Source: Aureimonas mangrovi (GTDB lineage: Bacteria; Pseudomonadota; Alphaproteobacteria; Rhizobiales; Rhizobiaceae). Taken from it: a stretch of DNA of 64,000 nt. The translations under genes and the position numbers were made by a program. How positions within the stretch are numbered: the first letter of the stretch is position 1; the number at the start of each line of letters is the position of its first letter. Location: positions 1,555,001 to 1,619,000 of the forward strand of contig NZ_CP059692.1 of the NCBI RefSeq assembly GCF_014058705.1. Direction: 5' to 3'. Positions 9,778 to 20,267 of the stretch are shown here, one piece after another. The notes under the pieces are model-generated. The model searched no databases. It was not told the DNA's origin and worked only from the letters and a program-made list of their open reading frames with translations.

Positions 9778-9881
9778 GGGTGCTCCTTCCGCCTGCCTCT
9801 TTTCAGTGCGGGGCGGTATGGCATAGGCATCAGAAGCCAGCAAGCCGAGGCGCGATCACGCATCTCGCTGCTTTGTTGCGC

Positions 9882-10829
9882 TCAGACGGCGCCCGACTCG
9901 CGACGGGCACGCAGGAAATCGGCAAGGCTCTCGTCGGGTTCGGCCGGAAGCGCGATCTTGAGCGAGACGAGAAGGTCACCGCGTCCGCCGCCCTTCTTCG
10001 TCAGCCCCTTGCCCTTCAGCCGAAGAACGCGACCACTCGTCCAGGGGGCGATCTTGGTGGCGATGCGCCCGTCCAGCGTCTCGACCTCGACTCGCCCGCC
10101 CAATACGGCGTCCTCCAGCGAGACCGGCTGATCGAGGTGAAGATCACGGCCCTCGACGCGGAAACGCGGGTGCTCTGCGAAAGCGATCGTCACCAGTGCG
10201 TCGCCCGCGGGCGAGTCGGGGAAGGGCGCCGGCTGGCCCTGGCCCCGTAGGCGAATGGTCTGCCCGTCCTCGACGCCGTCCGGCAGCTTGATCGCGAGGC
10301 GCTTGCCGTTCGGAAAGATCGCCTCGACCTTCTTGTTGGAAACGACGTCTTCCAGGGCGACCTTGAGCGTCGCCTTGATGTCCTCACCTTTCACAGGCGC
10401 ATTGCGCGCCGCCGTGAAGCCGGAGCGCCCGCTGCGCGCGCCAGCTGCGGAGAAGGCCTGCTCGAAGAAGTCGGCAAAGCCGCCCCCGCCCATATCTGCG
10501 CCGGCCGCTGAGCGGAAGTCGAACCCGCGCGTTCGCGCACCGCCGCCGAACGGGCTCGCACCCCCGCTGGCGCTGCCGCCGAAGCCGCCGAAACCTTGGA
10601 ACTTCGGCTTGCCCTCGCCGTCGATCTCGCCACGGTCGAACTGTCCGCGTTTCTCCTTGTCGCCAAGAATCTCGTAGGCCTGGTTAGCCTCGTTGAAGCG
10701 CGCGGCCGCGTTGGCATCATCGGCGTTCGCGTCCGGATGATACTTCTTGGCCAGCTTCCGGAAAGCGGATTTGATCTCGGCGTCTGTGGCCGACTTGGCA
10801 ACGCCGAGGACGGCGTAGGGATCACGCAT
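9882..10829 (-). CDS. DnaJ-class co-chaperone (CbpA/type II J-protein)
   Basis: 315 residues from ATG 10829 ([10 protein letters not shown]). The J domain occupies residues 1-70 with the Hsp70-stimulating HPD motif in KKYHPDAN. A Gly/Phe-rich linker (about 80-150) and two C-terminal beta-sandwich substrate domains ([15 protein letters not shown] onward) follow. The cysteine-rich zinc domain of DnaJ itself is absent, so this is a CbpA-like type II J-protein that partners DnaK. It is co-oriented with fabI 104 bases downstream. The canonical dnaJ is expected elsewhere. Confidence 0.92.
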   Translation of the reverse strand: MRDPYAVLGVAKSATDAEIKSAFRKLAKKYHPDANADDANAAARFNEANQAYEILGDKEKRGQFDRGEIDGEGKPKFQGFGGFGGSASGGASPFGGGARTRGFDFRSAAGADMGGGGFADFFEQAFSAAGARSGRSGFTAARNAPVKGEDIKATLKVALEDVVSNKKVEAIFPNGKRLAIKLPDGVEDGQTIRLRGQGQPAPFPDSPAGDALVTIAFAEHPRFRVEGRDLHLDQPVSLEDAVLGGRVEVETLDGRIATKIAPWTSGRVLRLKGKGLTKKGGGRGDLLVSLKIALPAEPDESLADFLRARRESGAV

Positions 10830-10923
10830 GGCGTCTGTTGGGTCCTTCGATGAAGCGGAACAGGGCAATTGTCGCGCTTCTATATGGTCCGCGTCGGGGC
10901 CCTATTGAAGAGCCGTCCGAACG

Positions 10924-11346
10924 TCAGTCGCCCTCGGCGAAGCTCGTGAGCGTCCATTCGCCGTCGCCGGTCGTGCAGGTCTCGCCCCTGAAAAGGGCGA
11001 TTCCATCGAAGCGTTGGCGTGATGTCTTGAAGGTGCGGCAGATGTTCTTGCCGCTGCGCGCCTCGACGATGGAGGTGATCATGCCGCTCGCCCCCGTATC
11101 GGCGTTCGCCCAGGCCAGCGGCGCGCCTTCCGCCCGGCCGAGATCGGCGGCCGAGACGGCGTTGCGCACGGTGCGGCTGTCTGAGACTTCCTCGCGGTTC
11201 GGCATGGGGACGGCCGGAGCATTGATCGAGCCCGTCACGATGGAGCGATCGACCATCTCCTCCATTGCTTCGCCGCTCATGACTGTGCAGCCAGCGCCGG
11301 AGGCGGCTGCGACGAGGACGAGGAGGGTTCGGAGCATCTCCGACAT
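10924..11346 (-). CDS. RT0821/Lpp0805-like surface protein, probable lipoprotein
   Basis: 140 residues from ATG 11346 (MSEMLRTLLV). A hydrophobic leader ends in GAGC (residue 20), a weak lipobox because position -3 is Gly. The C-terminal region with two cysteines, NICRTF and GETCTTGDGEW, matches the pattern of RT0821/Lpp0805 surface antigens. It is therefore probably exported and membrane-anchored; function is unknown. It is divergent from pdxH across 70 bases. The family call is from pattern memory and would need a profile search. Confidence 0.65.
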   Translation of the reverse strand: MSEMLRTLLVLVAAASGAGCTVMSGEAMEEMVDRSIVTGSINAPAVPMPNREEVSDSRTVRNAVSAADLGRAEGAPLAWANADTGASGMITSIVEARSGKNICRTFKTSRQRFDGIALFRGETCTTGDGEWTLTSFAEGD

Positions 11347-11416
11347 CAAGTTCGCTCTCTTTGCCGGAGGTGGCGGGGCGGCTATGAAGGCTTCCGTCTG
11401 AAGAGGAAAGACGAAA

Positions 11417-12031
11417 ATGGCCGGGCAATCGCTAAAATTGGATGAAACCGACGAACCGATGGCGTTCTTTGCGGGCTGGCTCGCCGAGGCCGAGGCGTCG
11501 GAGCCGAATGACCCCAACGCGATGGCGCTCGCGACGGTCGATCCGAGCGGCCTGCCAGATGTGCGCATGGTGCTTCTGAAGGGACACGATGCGCGGGGCT
11601 TCGTCTTCTACACCAATTTCGAGAGCGTGAAGGGTGCCGAGATCCTCGCAAGCGGCAAGGTCGCGTTGTGCCTGCATTGGAAGTCGCTGCGCCGGCAGGT
11701 GCGCGCGCGCGGGCCCGTCGAACAGGTGACGCCGGCGGAGGCCGACGCCTATTTCGCCTCCCGCCATCCGGCGAGCCGCCGAGGGGCCTGGGCCTCGCAG
11801 CAATCGCGGCCGCTCGATTCGCGCCAGACGCTGGAGGGAAGGCTTGCCGAAATACAGACGCTGTACCCCGACGACGATGCGATTCCGCGCCCGCCGCACT
11901 GGTCGGGATTTCGCATCGTGCCGAGCGAGATCGAGTTCTGGCAGGACGGCGCGCACCGACTGCACGACCGTTTCCGCTTTACGCGCGGCGAGGCGGCGCA
12001 GCCCTGGAAGGTGCAGCGGCTCTATCCGTGA
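11417..12031 (+). CDS. pdxH: Pyridoxamine 5'-phosphate oxidase
   Basis: 204 residues, normal length. It oxidises PNP or PMP to pyridoxal 5'-phosphate with FMN and oxygen. The FMN-binding segments [19 protein letters not shown] (about 51-69) and the C-terminal [13 protein letters not shown] with WKVQRLYP are diagnostic; [18 protein letters not shown] lies between. The PLP it makes is used by ThrC encoded at 30465. The gene ends 3 bases from the convergent tldD. Confidence 0.95.
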   Translation: MAGQSLKLDETDEPMAFFAGWLAEAEASEPNDPNAMALATVDPSGLPDVRMVLLKGHDARGFVFYTNFESVKGAEILASGKVALCLHWKSLRRQVRARGPVEQVTPAEADAYFASRHPASRRGAWASQQSRPLDSRQTLEGRLAEIQTLYPDDDAIPRPPHWSGFRIVPSEIEFWQDGAHRLHDRFRFTRGEAAQPWKVQRLYP

Positions 12032-12034
12032 GCG

Positions 12035-13450
12035 TCAGGTCTGCGTGCCGCCGACGGTGATCGCGTCCATGCGCAGATGCGGCTGGCCAACGCCGACCGG
12101 CACGCCCTGGCCAGCCTTGCCGCAGGTTCCGATGCCGGTGTCGAGTGCAAGGTCGTTGCCGATCATCGAGACGCGATGCATCGCGTCCGGCCCGTTGCCG
12201 ATGAGCATGGCGCCTTTCACCGGCTCCGAGACGATGCCGTTGCGGATGCGATAGGCCTCGGTGCAGGCGAAAACGAACTTGCCGCTGGTGATGTCGACCT
12301 GCCCCCCGCCGAAGGACACGGCATAGAGCCCGTCCTTCACCGAGGCGATGATTTCCTCGGGCGTCTTGTCACCGGCCAGCATCATCGTGTTGGTCATGCG
12401 CGGCATCGGGACATGCGCGTAGGATTCGCGGCGGCCGTTGCCGGTCGGCGCCATGCCCATGAGCCGGGCGTTCTGCCGATCCTGCATGTAGCCGACGAGC
12501 TTGCCGTCCTCGATCAGCACGGTGCGGTTGGTCGGCGTGCCCTCGTCGTCGACGCTGAGCGAGCCTCTGCGTTCGGAGATGGTTCCGTCGTCGACGACCG
12601 TTACGCCGCGGGCTGCCACCTGCTGATTCATCAGCCCCGCGAAGGCGGATGTCTTCTTACGGTTGAAATCGCCCTCTAGGCCGTGGCCGACGGCCTCGTG
12701 CAGCATGACACCGGGCCAGCCGGCACCGAGAACGATGTCGAACGCGCCTGCGGGTGCGGGCACCGCGCGCAGGTTCACCTTAGCCTGCCGCAACGCCTCG
12801 TCGGCGACAGTGCGCCAATTCGCTTCCGCCATGAACTCGCCGAAGCCGCGACGCCCGCCGATGCCGTGCGTGCCGGTCTCCTGCCGGTCTCCCTCGCCGG
12901 CGACGACGGACACGTTGAGGCGCATGAGCGGGCGCACGTCGCGAACGAGGCGGCCATCGGCCCGCAGGATCTCGGCCACCTGCCATTGGGCCGCGATCGA
13001 GACGGTCACCTGCCGTACCGCTTCGTCGGCGCCGCGCAGGTAGCTGTCGATCGACTGCAAAAGCCTGACCTTCTCCTCGAACGAGGGGGAGGGGATGGGG
13101 TTTTCGTCGCCGTAGAGGCGATGGTTGGTGCCGGCCGGCGCGGGTGCGAGGACGCCCGAACGCCCGGTGCGCACGGCCGAGACGGCGTCGGCGGCGCGGG
13201 CAAGGGCTGCTTGGCTCATCTCGCCGGAATGGGCGTAACCGACGGCTTCGCCGGCGACGGCGCGCAGGCCGAAGCCCGAATCAGTGGAGAAATTCCCGGC
13301 CTTCAGGCGGCCATTATCGAAGACGAGCGATTCCTGCTCGCGATACTCGATGAAGAGCTCCCCGTCATCGGCGCCAGCCAGCGCATCGCCGAGGATGCGC
13401 TCCACCGCCGCCTGGGAGACGTCGAAGCGTTCGATGAGCGAGCCGGCCAT
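12035..13450 (-). CDS. tldD: Metalloprotease TldD
   Basis: 471 residues. The zinc motif HEAVGHGLEGD (about 252-262, HExxxH type) is intact, and the glycine-rich SFGGGQVDITSGKFVFAC and GNGPDAMHRVSMIGND segments near the C-terminus are typical of TldD. TldD forms a heterodimer with TldE (PmbA) that degrades unfolded peptides and processes some ribosomal peptides. The pmbA partner is not in this window, as is usual. ATG at 13450 gives the expected N-terminus. Confidence 0.94.
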   Translation of the reverse strand: MAGSLIERFDVSQAAVERILGDALAGADDGELFIEYREQESLVFDNGRLKAGNFSTDSGFGLRAVAGEAVGYAHSGEMSQAALARAADAVSAVRTGRSGVLAPAPAGTNHRLYGDENPIPSPSFEEKVRLLQSIDSYLRGADEAVRQVTVSIAAQWQVAEILRADGRLVRDVRPLMRLNVSVVAGEGDRQETGTHGIGGRRGFGEFMAEANWRTVADEALRQAKVNLRAVPAPAGAFDIVLGAGWPGVMLHEAVGHGLEGDFNRKKTSAFAGLMNQQVAARGVTVVDDGTISERRGSLSVDDEGTPTNRTVLIEDGKLVGYMQDRQNARLMGMAPTGNGRRESYAHVPMPRMTNTMMLAGDKTPEEIIASVKDGLYAVSFGGGQVDITSGKFVFACTEAYRIRNGIVSEPVKGAMLIGNGPDAMHRVSMIGNDLALDTGIGTCGKAGQGVPVGVGQPHLRMDAITVGGTQT

Positions 13451-13514
13451 GTCGCGCGTGTCCTTATCGTCGAAATGTCAGCGACGAGATAGGCACGCGA
13501 GCCGCGCTTGTCAC

Positions 13515-14027
13515 TTACGGAAGCGCGGCGAACCCGTCCGCGAAGCCGTCGAGATCGACCGGGATGCCGATGCCCTGCTCAGGCGTCTGGAAAACGATGA
13601 AGGTCGCCGAGTCGCCGTCGGACAAGGTCTGCCGCAGCCCGTCCTCCAGAATGACCTCGGCGTAGCAACCGTCCTCGAAGCAGCGCACGAACTGCGCCCG
13701 GCCGATGTCCGTGCCGTCGACATACAGACCGAGGCCGTTGGGCAGGAGAATGCCGAGCGGGGCGAGGACGCGCAGGATCTGCGCCTGGCCGTCCGCCGTC
13801 TTCAGGGCGAGCACGGACAGCCCCACCTCCGGCCTGTCTTCCGCAACAACGTTCTGCAGAAGCGCGCACTGTTCGCCGGAGGCGCCGGCGGGCTCGTCGC
13901 AGACGACGGACCAGGCGCCATGCTGGGAGCGCACCTCGCCGGTCAGCGCCGATTGCGCGTGAGCGGGGAGGGTGCCGGCGGCGCCGAGAGCGGCGAGGGC
14001 CGCAAGGTGGAGAAGGGGCAGTCTCAT
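13515..14027 (-). CDS. Invasion-associated locus B (IalB)-like periplasmic protein
   Basis: 170 residues from ATG 14027 (MRLPLLHLAA). A clear signal peptide ends at LPAHA before QSALTGE. The mature region has the IalB pattern: HGAWSVVCDEP, a CALLQ segment, VLAPLGILLPNGLGLYVDG, FVRCFEDGCYAEV, and ends in PVDLDGFADGFAAL. Four cysteines suggest two disulfides in the periplasm. IalB was named from Bartonella invasion, but homologs occur in non-pathogens and their biochemical role is unknown. It is a single gene upstream of the cox locus in opposite orientation. Confidence 0.85.
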   Translation of the reverse strand: MRLPLLHLAALAALGAAGTLPAHAQSALTGEVRSQHGAWSVVCDEPAGASGEQCALLQNVVAEDRPEVGLSVLALKTADGQAQILRVLAPLGILLPNGLGLYVDGTDIGRAQFVRCFEDGCYAEVILEDGLRQTLSDGDSATFIVFQTPEQGIGIPVDLDGFADGFAALP

Positions 14028-14375
14028 GGCAGGCGAATCCGTAACACGATCGTGGCGATCTTCCGGCGGCATGGCAAACAAATCGTTACCGCGCCAGCGC
14101 TGTTCATATCGGACCCGCTCCGTTCATGTTCGTGCGTCATCGTTTCGCGCTTCCGCGCGAGAGGCGCGCGGCGTATGACGGAAGGGTCCGCACAGCGCGC
14201 GAAGGACGGGAGGCGAGCGCGCTCATCATGTTGCGAACGGGCGGGTTTCGTGGTTGAAGCGGCCGAACGTACATTGGCGGCATTCTAAACGCGGACGGCT
14301 CTTGCGAGCGTCCGCTTCGGACGGACGGGGGCGTTCGTCGCCACTGGCAAGATGATCCTCACGGGGAGAGCATTC
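14028..14375. promoter_or_regulatory. Intergenic region upstream of the cox operon with a hairpin
   Basis: 348 bases without a supported gene, between divergent ialB-like and ctaC genes, so it must hold both promoters. No sigma-70-like pair with good spacing stood out. A strong hairpin lies at 14291-14315: GCGGAC / GTCCGC enclosing GCTC-TTGC-GAGC with a single bulged G. It has no T-run and sits about 60 bases before ctaC, so a 5'-UTR structure is more likely than a terminator. GGGGAGAG at 14363-14370 is the likely ctaC ribosome binding site. Confidence 0.4.
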
Positions 14376-15326
14376 GTGAAAAGACCGATCCTCGCAGCCG
14401 CGACGCTTCTGGCTCCGACGCTTCTGGCATCGATGCCCGGCGCCAGCGCGCAGGAGAGCACGGACCTGTTGCCGGGCCAGCCGCATCCCTGGCAGCTCGG
14501 GCTGCAGGAGCCAATGGGCGGCATGAAGGCCCAGATCGACTGGTTCTCGAACTACACGCTCTGGTTCATCATCCCGATCACCATCTTCGTCGCGCTGCTG
14601 CTGGCCTGGTGCATCATCCGCTACCGCGAGAAGGCCAACCCGACGCCCTCGCGCACCAGCCACAACACGACGATCGAGGTGGTCTGGACGCTCGCGCCGG
14701 TGCTGATCCTCCTGGCGCTGGCCATTCCGTCCTTCCAGCTCCTGACCGCGCAGTACAATCCCCCGCGAGAGCCCGAACTGACCGTGAAGGCGACGGGTTA
14801 CCAGTGGTACTGGGGTTACGAGTATCAGCCGGCCGAGACGGACGCCGCCGCCGAGGGTGGTGCGGCGGAAGAGGCGGGCGCGGCCGCGGAGCCGGTGTCG
14901 TTCCTCTCGTATATGCTGAACGATGCCGACCGTGAGGGTGCTGCCAAGCAGGACACCAACCTCTACCCGCACCTCCTCGCCGTCGACAACGAGATGGTCG
15001 TGCCGGTGAACACGGTGGTGCGCCTTCTGACCACGGCGGGTGACGTGATCCACTCCTTCGCGCTGCCCTCGCTCGGCGTGAAGGTGGATTCGATCCCCGG
15101 CCGGATCAACGAGTACTGGTTCGAGGCCAACCGCGAAGGGATCTTCTACGGCCAGTGCTCCGAGCTTTGCGGGCGCGACCACGCCTTCATGCCGATCGCC
15201 GTCAGGGTTGTGAGCCAGGAGCAGTTCGACAACTGGCTGGCGGCCGCCGCTGGCGGTGTCGAGGCGGCGAACGAACAGCTCAACGCCGAGATCGAAGCCG
15301 CGGGCGAAGTCGTCGCAGCGCGCTGA
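14376..15326 (+). CDS. ctaC: Cytochrome c oxidase subunit II
   Basis: 316 residues from GTG at 14376, chosen because GGGGAGAG lies 5 bases upstream and it yields a clean signal peptide (VKRPILAAATLLAP, cut after ASA). ATG at 14352 is a possible longer start without a good binding site. Two membrane helices follow (about 60-82 and 103-126). The CuA centre is complete: His227 in VIHSF and CSELCGRDHAFMP (Cys261, Glu263, Cys265, His269, Met272). Residues about 152-173 are an Ala/Glu-rich insertion between helix 2 and the cupredoxin domain. It accepts electrons from cytochrome c and heads the cox operon. Confidence 0.95.
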   Translation: MKRPILAAATLLAPTLLASMPGASAQESTDLLPGQPHPWQLGLQEPMGGMKAQIDWFSNYTLWFIIPITIFVALLLAWCIIRYREKANPTPSRTSHNTTIEVVWTLAPVLILLALAIPSFQLLTAQYNPPREPELTVKATGYQWYWGYEYQPAETDAAAEGGAAEEAGAAAEPVSFLSYMLNDADREGAAKQDTNLYPHLLAVDNEMVVPVNTVVRLLTTAGDVIHSFALPSLGVKVDSIPGRINEYWFEANREGIFYGQCSELCGRDHAFMPIAVRVVSQEQFDNWLAAAAGGVEAANEQLNAEIEAAGEVVAAR

Positions 15327-15336
15327 ACCTTTTTAG

Positions 15337-16962
<1,626 letters not shown>

Positions 16963-16985
16963 GGCGGCGCACGGACAACCGTCAT

Positions 16986-17023
16986 GCGGACCGGCCGGCA
17001 CAACCGGCCGGTCCGCTCCGTTT
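16986..17023 (+). terminator. Perfect 13-bp hairpin after ctaD
   Basis: GCGGACCGGCCGG (16986-16998) and its exact reverse complement CCGGCCGGTCCGC (17004-17016) are separated by CACAA. A short TCCGTTT follows. This is the strongest hairpin in the window. The T-tract is poor, so it may act as a partial terminator or as a 3' stability element that gives ctaC-ctaD more mRNA than the assembly genes downstream. Confidence 0.6.
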
Positions 17024-17101
17024 CCCGGCCCCGGATGAAGGGCCGGTGCCGGATTGCCTTCGGAGCATGATCGGCAGAGTATGAGGTCGAAGGATTTGAG
17101 C

Positions 17102-18031
17102 GTGACAACCAGCCCCGCCATGGCGCGTGCCGGCATCAGCCTCGCCGAACCGGGAGACTATCTAAGCCTCCTCAAGCCGCGCGTGATGTCGCTCGTGGTG
17201 TTGACGGCTGTCACCGGTTTCGTGCTCGCTCCGGGCTCGATGAACCCGTTCCTCGCCATCATCTCCATCCTCGCGATCGCTGTCGGAGCCGGCGCCTCCG
17301 GCGCGCTGAACATGTGGTATGATGCCGACATCGACGTACTGATGGCGCGTACCGCCAAGCGGCCCGTCCCTTTGGGCAAGATCACTCCGGGCGGCGCGCT
17401 CGCTTTCGGCCTCTCGCTCTCCGTCCTCTCGGTGATCCTGCTCGGCCTAGCCTCGAACTGGTTCGCGGGCGCCTTCCTTGCCTTCACCATCTTCTTCTAC
17501 GCCGTGATCTACACGATGGGTCTCAAGCGCTCGACGGCGCAGAACATCGTCATCGGCGGTGCGGCCGGCTCCTTTCCGCCGATGATCGGCTGGGCCGCGG
17601 TGACGGGCGGTGTCAGCTTCGAGTCCTTCGTCCTGTTCCTTATCATCTTCCTGTGGACGCCGCCCCACTTCTGGGCGCTGTCGCTCTTCAAGATGAAGGA
17701 CTACGGCGCCGCGGGCATCCCGATGCTGCCGAACGTGGCGGGCACGGCTTCCACGCGCCGGCACATCTTCGCCTATAGCCTGGTCCTCGCACCGGTCGGT
17801 GTCCTTCCCTTCGTCCTCGGCTATGCCAGCCCGGTGTACGGCATTGCGTCCGCGCTTCTGGGTGCCGTGTTCCTGTGGCATGGCTTTCGGGTCCTGCGCA
17901 TGAGCGACGAGGACGCCGCTATGGTGCCCGCCAAGAAGCTTTTTGCCTTCTCCATCCTCTACCTCTTCGCGCTGTTCGTTCTGCTTCTAGGCGAGGGTGT
18001 CGTCGGCAAGCTCGCGTTCGGGGCGGCCTGA
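17102..18031 (+). CDS. ctaB: Heme O synthase (protoheme IX farnesyltransferase)
   Basis: 309 residues from GTG at 17102, preferred because AAGGA lies 7 bases upstream; ATG at 17081 would add seven residues. It is a polytopic membrane UbiA-family prenyltransferase that adds farnesyl to heme b, making heme O for the aa3 oxidase. The first Asp-rich motif [19 protein letters not shown] (about 67-85) and the second region around [19 protein letters not shown] are intact. The TGA overlaps the next ATG (TGATG at 18029-18033), so translation of coxF is probably coupled. Confidence 0.95.
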   Translation: MTTSPAMARAGISLAEPGDYLSLLKPRVMSLVVLTAVTGFVLAPGSMNPFLAIISILAIAVGAGASGALNMWYDADIDVLMARTAKRPVPLGKITPGGALAFGLSLSVLSVILLGLASNWFAGAFLAFTIFFYAVIYTMGLKRSTAQNIVIGGAAGSFPPMIGWAAVTGGVSFESFVLFLIIFLWTPPHFWALSLFKMKDYGAAGIPMLPNVAGTASTRRHIFAYSLVLAPVGVLPFVLGYASPVYGIASALLGAVFLWHGFRVLRMSDEDAAMVPAKKLFAFSILYLFALFVLLLGEGVVGKLAFGAA

Positions 18032-18171
18032 TGGAAAACGACGAGCCCATCCGCCTTACCGAGGCCGAGCGCAAAGCGCAGCGCCGACGTTCGGTCGCCA
18101 TCGCGCTGGTCCTCGCCGCGCTGATCGTTATCTTCTACGTCGTCACGATCTTCAGGATGGGAGCGTCATGA
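18031..18171 (+). CDS. CoxF-like small single-span membrane protein
   Basis: 46 residues. It has a charged cytoplasmic N-terminus (about 1-23, with RLTEAERKAQRRR) and one hydrophobic helix (SVAIALVLAALIVIFYVVTI). Its start overlaps the ctaB stop by one base and its stop overlaps the ctaG start as ATGA, so it is embedded in a translationally coupled run. Position and composition match the small CoxF/oxidase-assembly protein seen between ctaB and ctaG in alphaproteobacteria. Its molecular role is not established. Confidence 0.8.
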   Translation: MENDEPIRLTEAERKAQRRRSVAIALVLAALIVIFYVVTIFRMGAS

Positions 18172-18794
18172 CCGATCGCGAGCGTCCCGCCGAGGCTGCG
18201 AAGCCATTCGATCCGAAGCGCGCAAGGCGGATCGCCGTCGGCTGCTTCGCTTTCTCGCTTGGCATGCTGGGCGCAGCGTATGCGTCCGTGCCGCTGTACG
18301 AGCTGTTCTGCCAGGTGACGGGCTACGGCGGGACGACCCAGCGCGCCGAGGCCAACGCCGCGACGGTGAGCGACCGCGAAATCAATGTCCGGTTCGATTC
18401 GAACGCCTCGCCGGGCGTTCCCTGGACCTTCAGGCCGACCGAGCGGCAGGTGCGTGTGAAGCTTGGCGAGACACGCCAGACGGCTTATCGCGTACGCAAC
18501 GATGCGAACCACCCGGTGAAGGCGATGGCGACGTTCAACGTCACGCCGCTTTCGGCCGGCGCGTACTTCAACAAGCTCTACTGCTTTTGCTTCGACGAGC
18601 AGACGTTGCAGCCTGGCGAGGAGGTCGACATGCCGATCGTCTTCTTCGTCGACCCGGCGATGCTGGAGAAGGAAGAGCTGAAGAACGCGCCGACCATCAC
18701 GCTCTCCTATACGTTCTTCCCCGTCTCCGGCGGCTCCGCTCCGGTGGCGAGCGCGAAGGGCGCTCCGCAAGACGGTGAGGCGGACAGCCTCTGA
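18168..18794 (+). CDS. ctaG: Cytochrome c oxidase assembly protein CtaG (Cox11 family)
   Basis: 208 residues from ATG 18168. One N-terminal membrane helix (about 18-38) includes the typical ASVPLYELFCQVTGYGGTTQ. The periplasmic domain holds the copper motif KLYCFCFDEQTL (CxC). Cox11/CtaG delivers copper to the CuB site of subunit I. The C-terminal 20 residues are a low-complexity tail. The gene is coupled to coxF by an ATGA overlap. Confidence 0.96.
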   Translation: MTDRERPAEAAKPFDPKRARRIAVGCFAFSLGMLGAAYASVPLYELFCQVTGYGGTTQRAEANAATVSDREINVRFDSNASPGVPWTFRPTERQVRVKLGETRQTAYRVRNDANHPVKAMATFNVTPLSAGAYFNKLYCFCFDEQTLQPGEEVDMPIVFFVDPAMLEKEELKNAPTITLSYTFFPVSGGSAPVASAKGAPQDGEADSL

Positions 18795-18910
18795 CCGGCG
18801 TTTGAGGAGGATGCGCCTTCGGGCGCACGGGGCGCGCGGGCGCCCGCCACAGATTGGAATCGATCCGGCAACGCGCTATGAGCGATGGGACCGGAGGAAC
18901 GGGGCAGGGC

Positions 18911-19789
18911 ATGGCTGACACGCACGCGAAACATCACGACTATCATCTCGTCGAGCCGAGCCCGTGGCCCGCGCTCGCCTCGCTTGGCGCCTTCATCCTG
19001 ATGGTCGGCTCGGTTGCGCTGTTCCGCTGGCTGAACGATGCGCCGTTCAACTTCATCGGCGTTAACTGGGCGACGCCGTGGATCTTCTTCATCGGCCTCG
19101 CCATCGTTCTTTACACGATGTTCGCATGGTGGTCGGACACGATCCGAGAGAGCCAGGCGGGCGCGCACACACCCGTTGTCTCGCTACACCTGCGCTACGG
19201 CATGATCATGTTCATTGCCTCGGAGGTGATGTTCTTCGTCGCGTGGTTCTGGGCCTTCTTCGACGCAAGCCTCTTTCCGGGCGAGGCACATCAGGTGGCC
19301 CGCACGCAGGCGCTCGGTGGCCAATGGCCGCCCGCCGGCATCGAGGTTCTCGACCCGCTCCATCTGCCGCTCTTCAACACCGTGACGCTGCTGCTCTCCG
19401 GCACGACCGTGACGTGGGCTCACCACGCGCTTCTGGAGAACGACCGCAAGTCGATGGTCACGGGCCTCGCGCTCACTGTCGTCCTCGGCGTGATCTTCTC
19501 TTTCGTCCAGTATGTCGAGTATGCTCACGCGCCGTTCGAGTTCGCGGGCTCGATCTACGGTTCGACGTTCTACATGGCGACCGGTTTCCACGGCTTTCAC
19601 GTCATCGTCGGCATCATCTTCCTGTTTGTCTGCCTCCTGCGTGCGAGCGCCGGCCAGTTCACGCCGCAGAAGCACTTCGGCTTCGAGGCGGCAGCCTGGT
19701 ACTGGCACTTCGTCGACGTCGTGTGGCTGTTCCTCTTCTTCGCCATCTACGTGTGGGGAAGCTGGGGCGCTCCGATCTACGGGGGCTGA
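18911..19789 (+). CDS. ctaE: Cytochrome c oxidase subunit III
   Basis: 292 residues from ATG 18911 (MADTHAKHHDYHLV), the standard N-terminus; an upstream in-frame ATG at 18854 adds 19 atypical residues. Seven membrane helices are evident. Conserved segments include WWSDTIRES, LRYGMIMFIASEVMFFVAWFW, WAHHALL and GFHGFHVIVG, and the C-terminal WYWHFVDVVWLFLF. Subunit III stabilises the oxidase core and proton uptake. The 116-base gap before it contains no other gene. Confidence 0.97.
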   Translation: MADTHAKHHDYHLVEPSPWPALASLGAFILMVGSVALFRWLNDAPFNFIGVNWATPWIFFIGLAIVLYTMFAWWSDTIRESQAGAHTPVVSLHLRYGMIMFIASEVMFFVAWFWAFFDASLFPGEAHQVARTQALGGQWPPAGIEVLDPLHLPLFNTVTLLLSGTTVTWAHHALLENDRKSMVTGLALTVVLGVIFSFVQYVEYAHAPFEFAGSIYGSTFYMATGFHGFHVIVGIIFLFVCLLRASAGQFTPQKHFGFEAAAWYWHFVDVVWLFLFFAIYVWGSWGAPIYGG

Positions 19790-19823
19790 CGGGCGCAGGG
19801 CCCGGCACCATATGAGCCTTTGC

Positions 19824-19857
19824 GGGGCGGCCGGTGTTCCGGTCGCCCCTTTCGTTT
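19824..19857 (+). terminator. Intrinsic terminator-like hairpin after ctaE
   Basis: GGGGCGGCCGG (19824-19834) pairs with CCGGTCGCCCC (19839-19849) with one G-U pair and a TGTT loop, followed by TTTCGTTT. This fits a rho-independent terminator closing the cox operon. The DUF983 gene starts 14 bases beyond, so it needs its own promoter or read-through. Confidence 0.7.
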
Positions 19858-19870
19858 GCCGAGTAGCTTC

Positions 19871-20263
19871 ATGACCGATGATCCATCGCACCGCGCCGAA
19901 GCCGAAGCCGCCATGGCTGGGCTGAAAGGCCGTTGCCCGCGATGCGGGCAGGGCCGGCTGTTTGCTGGTGTCCTCAGCCTCGAGCCGGCGTGCGAAGATT
20001 GCGGGCTCGATTTCGGCCCGTTCGATTCGGCGGACGGTCCCGCCTTCTTCGTCATGTCGATCGTCGGCTTTGTGATCGTCGGGCTGGCTCTCTATGTCGA
20101 GGTCGCACATTCGCCGTCAGTCTGGGTTCACATCGTCCTGTGGCCACTTCTCGCAGCCATTCTCACGCTGCCGCTCCTTCGGCTGTGCAAGGGGCTGATG
20201 GTCGGGCTGCAGTACCGCAACAGGGCGGCCGAAGGTCGGTTGGTTGATCGTGACGAGGTCTGA
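19871..20263 (+). CDS. DUF983 family membrane protein
   Basis: 130 residues. An N-terminal zinc-ribbon-like part has two CxxC pairs, CPRCGQG and CEDCGLDFG (about 22-48). Two or three membrane helices follow (about 59-80 and 88-112). DUF983 proteins sit consistently between ctaE and surf1 in alphaproteobacteria, suggesting a link with oxidase biogenesis; no reaction is known. ATG 19871 directly follows the terminator-like hairpin. Confidence 0.88.
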   Translation: MTDDPSHRAEAEAAMAGLKGRCPRCGQGRLFAGVLSLEPACEDCGLDFGPFDSADGPAFFVMSIVGFVIVGLALYVEVAHSPSVWVHIVLWPLLAAILTLPLLRLCKGLMVGLQYRNRAAEGRLVDRDEV

Positions 20264-20267
20264 CGTC

